This document shows, piece after piece, positions 56,201 to 64,000 of a DNA stretch of 64,000 bases. The notes below the pieces were generated by a model. That model did not search any database. It was not told the origin of the DNA and was given only the letters and a program-made list of their open reading frames with translations. The DNA is from Thamnaconus septentrionalis (Eukaryota; Chordata; Actinopteri; Tetraodontiformes; Monacanthidae), in assembly GCA_009823395.1 (NCBI GenBank), contig CM020506.1, positions 2,221,501 to 2,285,500 on the forward strand, in the 5' to 3' direction. Numbering within the stretch: position 1 is the first letter of the stretch; each line of letters opens with the position of its first letter. A program made the position numbers and the translations under genes.

Positions 56201-59200
56201 CAGTTCAGCGGAGGGGTAGTGGGAGGAGTCGGAGGAGGAGGAGGAGGAGGAGGAGGAGGGATGGGGTGACAAGGAGGTGAGTGACGAGGGCGAGGATTGA
56301 GAAACTTTGGCCAGCGGAGGAAGAGATGAATGAAAAGCACGAAGGGGGCGGAGTTACAGGCTTAAGAGAGGATTGTGCTTGTCTGGTAATTGAAATAATT
56401 ATCTGTAATCACCTTCCTCCTTCCAAGAGCAAAGGATGTTCTACACAGGGGGGGATAATCCCCGGACGGAGGGAACAAAACAAAACAAAACAAAATAAGG
56501 AAGCTTTACAAAAAAAAAAAAAGTGCCCCAAACTTTCGGTGCCAAGCGTGTATCAGGATAAACGGACATGGGAACAGAGCCTCCCTGCACAGGTGGATTG
56601 GCACAGTTCAGTCAAGCTGCACTTCCAGTTGATCGGGATACTGCCACTGGCTGATGTTTGGACGTTTAACTGTTGCATTAATTTGGTTCAGCTTCCTCCC
56701 ACTTTGCCTGGGGTTGGTGTCGGTCGGCTCTGAGACACTGGGGTTAGTACAGTGGGAGCCCGGCTTTTAGGAGAATTACGGCTTAGGCGCTTCGCACCAT
56801 TCAATGTAAAGACCTGCAAATCGCAATTTTACTTTGTCGAAATTTTAGAAATACTGCTTTTATTTTGAAAAAACCTGTAATGGAAACGCAGCTACAGTCA
56901 GGTCGAGAACGGTTGAGAACATTTACTGAAAATCCAGAAAAGTATTCAAAATGTAATCAAATGTAATCTACTTTGATAAAGTAACTGCAATAGTTACATT
57001 ACAATTACATTTTCAATAGGGTAACGTAATTGTAACCGCTGACATTTGCAAGGTGATCTCCCCACCACTGTGTGTTGGAAGGTGCAGCTCCAGTCACGGC
57101 CCATATTTGGATCTCGATTCACCTCGGTCTCACCGAGCCCGAGGGAACAACTCTCGCACGTGGGACCTGATGTACTTTTGCTCCAAAGGTCAAAACATTT
57201 GCCGGTGAGAAAGATTTTAAAAGGCATCCGTGACTCTGGCGAGGAGCTGAGGCTGCGAAAAAAGAAATAAACAGAGGAGCCGCGCGGGAAGACGGGAGGA
57301 GATAAGATAAAACAAGTCGTTCCACCAGGAAAGGCGAGTTCGCCGCAAACAATCGTGAGCTGCTTTGACGCTTTGGGGCCGCTAATCTGTTTTTCCACTG
57401 TCACTCATCTAATTCCTCCGACTGCGTGCTTGAGTTTTGATGTCAGCGTGCGTCCGACCGAGCTTCCACGGAGCCACCAGCGGGGTGTTTTGCATGGTGG
57501 GAGGAACCAGGAATTTTTGGCCCGTGAGTCACATTTTCGCACATCACATTCTCTCTCTGTTGCCTGTTCCTTTTGTCTCTCGCCGCTCACCCCTTGCACT
57601 CGGCGCGCACGGAGCGGGAAAGAAAAAGAAACAGGCGCGGGCCCTCGCCAGCGGCCTGAGCCGAGCGGGAGCGCTCCTCCTCTCCCCGCCTCCCAGCAGC
57701 CTCGCGCAGCCTTGTGTCAACCCGCAGGGGGACCATGAGAATTCATAACAGCCGTCCGCAGCCAAAACCAAGAAACGCACCACTGTCCGCCCCCCCCTCT
57801 GTCCCCCCCTCACCCCCCGAGTCAGCCGCCTGTCTGTTATGTAAAGGTCCCCGCTGGCTGTCAATCACGCTTGCAACCCCGGCGCGCTACGAAAAGAAAC
57901 AAGAGGGCAGCGAGGCTAAACAGCCGGCGTGTGAAAATGCTAAAGGATGGGACCCGCAGCCCCGCAGCCCCGCAGACCCGCAGCCCCGCAGACCCGCAGA
58001 CCCGCAGCCCCGCAGGTAGCGCAAAATTTCGCAGCCTTGAACAAACAAGCAACCCGGCCGCGGGACACAAGGAGCGCTCTCACTCGCTGCTGGCCTGTTG
58101 GCGACCGGCGAGTTTCCTCCAATTAGCCGCTAGCCAGAGCGCAATTAGCTTGCAGCGCGTACCTTTCCGAAGCGTGAGGAGAAGGTTCCCGTGAGGAGCG
58201 AGTGGAAAATGATGATGGTTTCATCCAGATCCCAGATAAACACCCGCTGCAGTGGAATAACAGATATGTAATGTTAACCCCACGAAGACAAATACCACGG
58301 TTAAATATTGATATTTCCCGACGCAGTGTGAGCTGCGTGTTTACCTCGATGTCGGAGTCCAGAGGTGGAGCGGGGTCGCTGACCCTTTTCCTCCCTCGGA
58401 GCTTCCCATCTGACCCCCGCCGCGGCGGGACGCTCTCCTCTTTGCCTGGGGTGGGCGGGCTGGGCGGCGGATGGTACTCGCCTGGTTCACACACACGCAC
58501 GCTAGCTTGGTAATGGGCCGCGTTTGTTCATATCGTCTTTTCAATTCATTTGATAAATGTCAAGGATTTTGAAACACGGCATAGACGAACTGAATTCTGG
58601 GAAGTGTAATACGAGACTCTGGTTTCTGCGCATGCAGCCACTAACACAAACATAAATGAATAAGAACTCGGGTTTTTCCCGTCCTTACCTGTGTGGGACT
58701 CTGGGCTGTGACTGGGCAGCATGACGGGGTGTTCTGGGTGCTGATAGGCTAACGGAGCGGTGATGGCGGCAGGGCTGATGTTGCTACTGGTCAGGTAGGG
58801 GCTGTTGTAGTGATGCGAGTTGTAGTAGGAAGGGTACTGGCTCTGGCTGTAGCTCGAGTACGCTGAAAACTCCTGTCAAGCACAGAATTGAGTTCAGCTC
58901 AGTGGGTCCCATCAAAAACAACGAGGTTCAGTATTTGAAGCCCGTATCGGACCCACGTCAGTGCATCATCATCAACTGCGCTCTGTCTTCAGAGCAATGA
59001 TTTCAAACAAGTGCTCCTCGCAGAAGTTCATCCTTTCTTTCTTTTGCCTGCTTTATTTTGAAGGAAAAAAAACACAGTTTTGGAAATCTTGGGTGTCCCG
59101 TCCTGCTTTTTTCCAAACTTTCCAAACATGAGGAGTCAACAAAGCATCAGTTTTAACAGGAGGCTGTAAACAGAGGACTAAACATGCTTGTTTCTGGAAG

Positions 59201-62200
59201 CCTATATAGTCTTTTTTTTTTTCTTCTTCTCCTAAAAATGCCTTTAATATGGGACCTTTAAAATGTTCTTCCCTTCCACAGCTTACCTGCTGGGCGGGGT
59301 TGAACGGGGTCGAACTGGAGATGGCGTGGGTGCCTTGAAAAATCCCCGAAGAAATTCCGCCACCTGAGGAGCGACGCAAAGACAGAGAGAAAACCTTTAG
59401 CCGACGAGCGGAGGCGCAACATCTCACGCCGAGGAATTTAACAACCATCGGATCCGACGGCCGAGGCTTTGGCCGAGGACGGAGGAGTGGCCTAATGAGC
59501 GGCGCCGCTTTCATGTTCCGCTCCTTCCTACTGACAGCTCAGTGCTCGGGGGGGGGGTAATGTTTGACGGAACGATACAGGTGGGAACGTGTGCGGCTGC
59601 CGCCGGGCCTGGCAACGCTTCCAGTCCTGCCGCAGAAAGCCAGGAAGTCTTTCTTGGAACCGGTTCCCTCCCGCTGTGGCTGTTCTTGTTGTCGTTGTTG
59701 TTGTTGTTGTTGTTCCCTGACCTCGTATCTCTGCGTCAGGTCTCCAACCAACTTTGCTTGTCTGACAAACGGTCGGTCTCGCAGAATGTCGTGCGCGCTG
59801 CATGACAGGCCCAGCAATCATGACTCAGTGCACGAACCGCAGTGAAGCCTCCCCCGGACAACAAAACAGCCTTCAAAGCGACTGGAGGAAAAATAAAGGA
59901 GGCCGTTCAAGTAAACACAAGGCGGGCTTCCATAGTACCATTTAGTTTTATTTGTACACACAGTGTACAGTATGCATTCTGATGGCTTTTGCCTGTTCGT
60001 GCGCGCTTGTGTGTGTGTGTTTGTGTACGGCGCGCACCATAAATAGACGACATGGAAACATTCTGCAAAAGCCTGCAAACGTCTGATTGTTGTGGCAGCT
60101 TATTACCGTTTGAAGTTCGCAGCTAATGATTTATGCATCAAAATATTCAAACAAATGCATCTTGTTTGGAAACCGTGCCCCGCAAACTCAAACTTTTAAC
60201 CGCGTTAAAAAATGGGCCGCTCCGGCCCGGCGGAACGCGATCGTCGCGCGGCACTTTTTGCACGACTTTCCATCAAACGCGTGTTTACATGGGTATTTAC
60301 ATTCCTGCGTAACGTCACAATATGCCCTTAATGAGGGATGTGGAAACCTGGACGCTCGCGGCCGACATCACGGGCAGCGCGAGAACACAGAGGACGAGGT
60401 AAGCCAGGCAGGAAATCTCTCGGATTGCAGGTGTTTGAAACATGACTGTTAGCGTGACGTCGAGAAGACGTCTTTAATACCGTAACTCTGAACTTTCTTC
60501 TCCGGTCTCTCACTCAGGTAGGCAGACTTTTTCTGACTAGACTAAAAACGTTCATTCTGTCTTCGTTGATAGATTTACTCTTGATTTCTTTTGTTCAGAC
60601 AAATAAAACACATAAAGATGTTCCCGGCTTTGACAGCTTCGACTGTGACTCCAGTCTTCCTCTCCAGGAAAGCAGGTGACATCTTTATGTATTCTGCTTG
60701 TTTTCACCTCTCTTCTGTCAAGAGGTCTCGCTGAATGATCAAAATTCACTCTTACAAATGACGACGAGAGCTAAGCGGTCGAAAAGAGGCTTTTTATTAA
60801 CCACTGACTGTGTAGTGGAAAACTAGAGGGGCAATTGCTTTCCAGCGGCTGCTGACTTTCAATCTCTCCAATAAATTTGTTTCACGCCAAATGACATTTG
60901 ACTATTTTATGAGCGGGGAAAAAAAAAAAAAGTCCTTACAAGTTGTTTAAAGTCAGACTTTTTTTTAACATGCGCACGACAGTCTTAATACAACTGAAGA
61001 AACTTGGAGCCAGAACTCCTTCAAAGCTTTGACACAAGTTTATTTGAAAGTGTGCTGCGAGTGGAGAGTGCGTTCCAGAGACAAGACGGGAAGCCTGCGT
61101 CTCACGGCAGATCCGTGTTGCTTTTCCTGCCACCAAGACACTTTGTCTAATCAATACCTGCGTGTTTATATCCTTTTTATTTTGTTTTGTTTTTTTTATG
61201 TCAGTTGGACTTTATATTATTACATTTTGACAACTCACCTCTACTGGCCACTCAGCACAGTGTGCGCGGCCAACAACGGATTTCTTAGCCTGCACAGTGG
61301 TAGAACAAAAGTGTTTGGACACTCCAATCACTTGCGATGTATTGAATCAAGAATCTCGCTTAACTTTCCAAGAAGGCGATTTCGTACCGACACGCATCCC
61401 TTCTGCACTGCGCACTGCTGCGTCCAGGTCAAAACTGGAAGTTGCAGCAACAGAATGTCGCTCACCGCACATGCAGGGCACGAACAAGCGTTTAGCTTGG
61501 TTTAGTTTTTCTCGTGAACAATAAACAAAACAAAAAAAGACGCATTTTTGTGTCATTCTGATGCGGCCACAGATTTTGACAAAAAAACCAACAACAACAA
61601 AAACAGATTTTTCCGTAAATGCTTCCCAATAACATTTGAGGTTGTGTCGAATTTGAAGGGCGTGCGAACAAAAAACTTTTTGGAAAACTGCCTCATCTTC
61701 AGTCCGGCAGCCTTGCGTCTCCTTTGTCCCGTCCCCTCGTTGCAACCTTAAACCTGCTCACCCCCGCCGTACGACCTCTCCCCTCTCTCCCACTCAAGGT
61801 CAATTTCACGCTGCTCTCTAAAGCCGTAAAAGTCGCAGCAGAGAGGCGAGCTGTGCTGCGGGCGGCGCTGCCGCCGCCGCCGCCGACTGTGGAATGTGAT
61901 CGGCAGCAGATACGAGGTCGCAAAACATTTCACCTCCCTCTCTTCCTCCTCCATCCGACTCTTCCACCTCTTCTCTTTTCTCTTTGCGTTTTCCCTTCGC
62001 TCTTTCATTCATCATCAGACGCGAGCGCTTTTTTTTTTTTTCGTGCACCTCGTCGCCGGCCCGAGCGGAGAAGGGGGCTCTGACCCCGAGGGAGAGGGAG
62101 AGAGAGGGGGAGAAAAAAAAAAAAGAAAACAGGGGCGGGAGGGCGAAGGGGGGGGGAGACGATTGACGCCAGGAGTCCAGACCGCAGCTAATGGAGAACA

Positions 62201-63011
62201 GGTGTGGCGCAGGGGGAGACGGGAGCAAAGGAGAGAAAGATGAGGAGAGAGAGGAGGAGCAGGAGGAGGAGGAGGAGGAGGAGGAGGAGAGGAAAGGATG
62301 GTCGGAGCTGAGGAGACGCCGACTGACCGTGCGTGTGCGAGTAGCTGTAGAGGCTCTGGCTGGGCGGCGTGCCGCTGAAGTTGGAGTAGCCGAGGAGCCC
62401 TGTCTGGCCCGGGGAGTGGCTCAGGCCGTCCTCCGTCTTGATGTCTGAGTGCGGAGAGACGACACCGGAGGCGAAGCTCGTCAGCGCCAGAGGAACCCGG
62501 AGACGACAATTTATCACAGTTTCCCTCTTCCGCGTCTTCCTACTCTTCCTCGCCGTCTCCGCACGATCCGCATCTGGCAAATCGCATCTGCGGGAGGTTT
62601 TTAATTGGGCCTATGAATAAGTGCTAGTCTTGATTATTTTTGTTTGGGCCCCTCCGCCCAACCGGCTTGATTACACGCTTGCGAGCGGCGGCGCACGTGC
62701 GCGCACTAGCATCAGAACAGAGGGCCTCACTCAACAAATGACATATCTGGATGAAGGGCTCCAACACTCATTCTGTCTCTCTTTACGTCCCGCGACCACC
62801 ACGACTTGCTTTGTGCCACGTTCACTGATTTTTGGAATTTTGCAGCCTAACGCTTTGATAAAAATGCATCGGAACATTTAGCGGAAGTGACAGGTTGTTG
62901 GGACTCACTGTACGATGGCATGCTGTAGCCCTGCGTGTGGTGGGGGTAAGGTGTGTACGGGCCGGGAGGCTGCAGGGCAGGACTGTACTGGGTCTGTCCG
63001 TACGCGGCCAT
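48069..63011 (-). CDS. eya2: Eyes absent homolog 2 (13 coding exons)
   Basis: Exons on the minus strand: 62909-63011, 62328-62444, 59287-59363, 58689-58872, 58345-58481, 58163-58246, 54661-54750, 51917-51975, 50452-50612, 48978-49092, 48742-48863, 48511-48611, 48069-48149. All phases agree; 476 residues. The N-terminal Tyr/Ser/Pro-rich transactivation region begins [20 protein letters not shown]. The C-terminal EYA domain of about 270 residues opens with the HAD motif WDLDET (Asp212, Asp214) and contains [19 protein letters not shown] and GDGAEEE. It ends ALELDYL. EYA proteins are SIX coactivators and protein tyrosine phosphatases in eye, muscle and ear development. [29 protein letters not shown] and SQSQYPSYY point to EYA2 over EYA1/4. 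In-frame TGA in the leader supports this ATG. Confidence 0.9.
50764..50797. repeat. GAA/GAG-rich microsatellite
   Basis: (GAAGAA)n tract in an eya2 intron. A similar one lies near 51092-51128. Confidence 0.8.
51761..51795. repeat. (CA)n microsatellite
   Basis: About 15 CA units in an eya2 intron. Confidence 0.93.
52379..52420. repeat. (CAT)n microsatellite
   Basis: About a dozen CAT units, ending 13 bases left of the hAT-like element at 52434. Confidence 0.93.
52434..52748. mobile_element. Non-autonomous hAT-like element (315 bp) with TSDs
   Basis: The left end is CAGGGGTGGGCAAACG. The right end, reverse complemented, is CAGGCCTGGGGCAAACTACG: terminal inverted repeats differing by a one-base indel and a few substitutions. 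Flanking octamers are TACTAGAT (52426-52433) and TACTAGAG (52749-52756), 7 of 8 identical, the 8-bp duplication expected of hAT transposons. The interior has no coding capacity. It sits in the eya2 intron between the exons at 51917-51975 and 54661-54750. Confidence 0.8.
53224..53268. repeat. (CTG)n / (CAG)n triplet repeat in eya2 intron
   Basis: About 13 uninterrupted CTG units (CAG on the eya2 sense strand). Likely polymorphic. Confidence 0.95.
54751..58162 (-). other. Large eya2 intron, no gene seen
   Basis: Contains GT tracts (55941-55959), a GAG/GGA tract (56228-56262), a G/C-rich interval (57590-58100) and an 8-bp minisatellite at 57952-58015. A TGTAATCTAC...GTAACGTAATTGTAA segment at 56955-57040 looks like a dispersed repeat remnant. 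No additional exon is supported; the flanking exons join in phase without one. Confidence 0.5.
57952..58015. repeat. 8-bp minisatellite ([A/C]CCCGCAG)x8
   Basis: Eight perfect-length units of ACCCGCAG or CCCCGCAG, about 150 bases inside the intron that follows the eya2 exon 58163-58246. The unit contains a CCCGCAG acceptor-like core, but in the plus orientation, opposite to eya2. Confidence 0.95.
59364..62327 (-). other. eya2 intron 2, no gene seen
   Basis: Includes a TTG tract (about 59688-59714). The right end is CpG-rich and purine-rich. The flanking coding exons are compatible in phase, so no missing coding exon is required. Confidence 0.45.
62072..62300. repeat. Purine-rich tract beside eya2 exon 2
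   Basis: Over about 230 bases the plus strand is mostly G and A: GAGGGAGAGGGAGAGAG, a 12-A run, GAAGGGGGGGG, then (GAG)n. A short mixed segment at about 62160-62210 interrupts it. The eya2 donor at 62328 is 28 bases away, so the start of this intron is pyrimidine-rich on the sense strand. Confidence 0.8.
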
Positions 63012-63033
63012 GACACTCGCCACCGCGCGCCAC

Positions 63034-63041
63034 TGACGTCA
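63034..63041. promoter_or_regulatory. eya2: Perfect CRE palindrome TGACGTCA
   Basis: Lies in the 5'UTR part of the eya2 start exon, whose acceptor is at about 63048-63050 on the minus strand. Could be a CREB/ATF site if an alternative promoter is nearby. Confidence 0.35.
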
Positions 63042-63353
63042 GATGATCTGGGAGAAAAGAGAAGGAAGTCAGTTTTCATTTTGGAAGGCTGGAAGGTTGA
63101 AACTCAACTTTTTTATTTATTTATTTATTTTTTTACACAGGTCCGAACTGAACTTCTTTTTACCTCTACTGTAAAACAGTTGAAAACTTGGCTGGAATAA
63201 ACTCTTTCTCACTACACTTAAAATACTGACAACCGCACAGTTCAAGGCAAAAAGTCACAAAGCCGACATGATTGAGCCGTTTGCTCATATTTTTATGATT
63301 TTATCTGATAACTAATCACGATGACGAGGTAGATGAGAGGAATCTGGCTTTAC

Positions 63354-63396
63354 CTGCTGCAGCTCTTGAAGAGTCTCTGACACAAAACAAGACGCC
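63354..63396 (-). other. eya2: Candidate eya2 5'UTR exon (43 nt)
   Basis: Bounded on the minus strand by an acceptor (CTCTCACAG|GGCG) and a donor (CAGCAG|GTAAAG). A second candidate, 63878-63957, is bounded by CTCGCAG|GACA and GCCAG|GTGAGA. Because the start exon has an in-frame stop before its ATG, these would be noncoding. Confidence 0.4.
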
Positions 63397-63877
63397 CTGT
63401 GAGAGACACACGGACACCGTGTTGGAATTTCTGACTCAGGTCATTAAGATGCATGTTAATTGTTAATATTTCCCTATTTATGGACACGCACACACACACA
63501 CACGGATGTTACTTTTCATCTTTCATTCATTCACATATTTATTTATTTATTTATTTATTTTTTAACTTTGAAAGAAGTTTGTTCCCAGGACTTAGAGACC
63601 AAACTCTTTCAAAATAAAAGCTCCTATCTTCAAAACAAAACAAACAAATAATAAAACAGCGCTAAAGTTCTAAAAATGCATATTTCATTAAAATTAATTT
63701 TTAGCACTTTATAATAGTTTTAACTTAATTGAGTTGGTTAAGTCACGAGTCATCATTTTATGTTAAAAAACAGTTCTTTTCTAAAAATTAAAAGAAAACA
63801 AAGTCCATCAGGCTCCATTCTGAACCAGTTTCGTCTACGACACTTTCTTGCCATCTGGAGGCTTTTCGCCGTCTCAC

Positions 63878-63957
63878 CTGGCTCAACGAGAGCTTCAAGC
63901 TTTAAGTCCGGGTGTCGCGGCGCTGATCGTCAGGTTCCTCCGCAGCCGTCAACTGTC
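63878..63957 (-). other. eya2: Candidate further eya2 5'UTR exon
   Basis: Acceptor CTCGCAG at about 63958-63964 and donor CAG|GTGAGA at 63878/63877 on the minus strand. The remaining sequence to the window end is GC-rich and may continue the 5' region. Confidence 0.35.
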
Positions 63958-64000
63958 CTGCGAGAACAAAGAAGCACAGGCTCACCGCTTGAACGCCGGT

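Noticed and set aside
56146..56340. Proline-rich minus-strand frame
   Set aside because: Translation of a GGA/GAG repeat in an eya2 intron.
57952..58015. Regular short repeats as a possible CRISPR array
   Set aside because: Eight-base units without spacers in a vertebrate intron; it is a minisatellite.
61818..62509. Long frames on both strands near eya2 exon 2
   Set aside because: Products of the purine-rich tract (poly-Glu, poly-Pro, poly-Leu); only the 62328-62444 portion is coding.

Overview
The window is nuclear DNA of a ray-finned fish, probably a teleost. The evidence is small GT-AG introns, vertebrate gene families with full exon sets, abundant simple repeats and fragments of fish-type DNA transposons. 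I could not identify the species. Eight protein-coding genes can be assembled exon by exon with consistent splice phases. No rRNA, tRNA, CRISPR array or prokaryotic feature was seen.

Layout: yod1 (+, 2366-4089) is a deubiquitinase with a very GC-rich second exon and a long 3'UTR. gls2 (-, 6989-14978) is a mitochondrial glutaminase with 18 coding exons. rdh5 (-, 16403-18234) is a retinol dehydrogenase whose third coding exon is one base too long. bloc1s1 (-, 20965-22534) is a four-exon BLOC-1/BORC subunit. itch (+, 24179-31461) is a C2-WW4-HECT ubiquitin ligase with 23 coding exons, head-to-head with bloc1s1. pxmp4 (+, 36374-37407) is a four-exon peroxisomal membrane protein. A partial, broken copy of two transglutaminase exons lies at 38430-39245 between direct repeats, followed by a Tc1-like transposase relic. 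An intact 14-exon transglutaminase gene (+, 41197-46492) is the source of that copy. eya2 (-, 48069-63011) is an Eyes-absent phosphatase/coactivator with 13 coding exons and candidate 5'UTR exons up to the window end.

The genes do not form one pathway. Their order is informative: gls2, rdh5 and bloc1s1 correspond to human 12q13; itch, pxmp4, a transglutaminase and eya2 correspond to human chromosome 20; yod1 corresponds to human chromosome 1. The bloc1s1-then-rdh5 same-strand order is the human arrangement that yields BLOC1S1-RDH5 read-through.

I did not find an undescribed biological system. The most useful anomalies are the rdh5 frameshift, the recent partial transglutaminase duplication, a probable GC-AG intron in gls2, a start-overlapping uORF in itch, and a 315-bp hAT-type element with near-perfect target-site duplications inside eya2.
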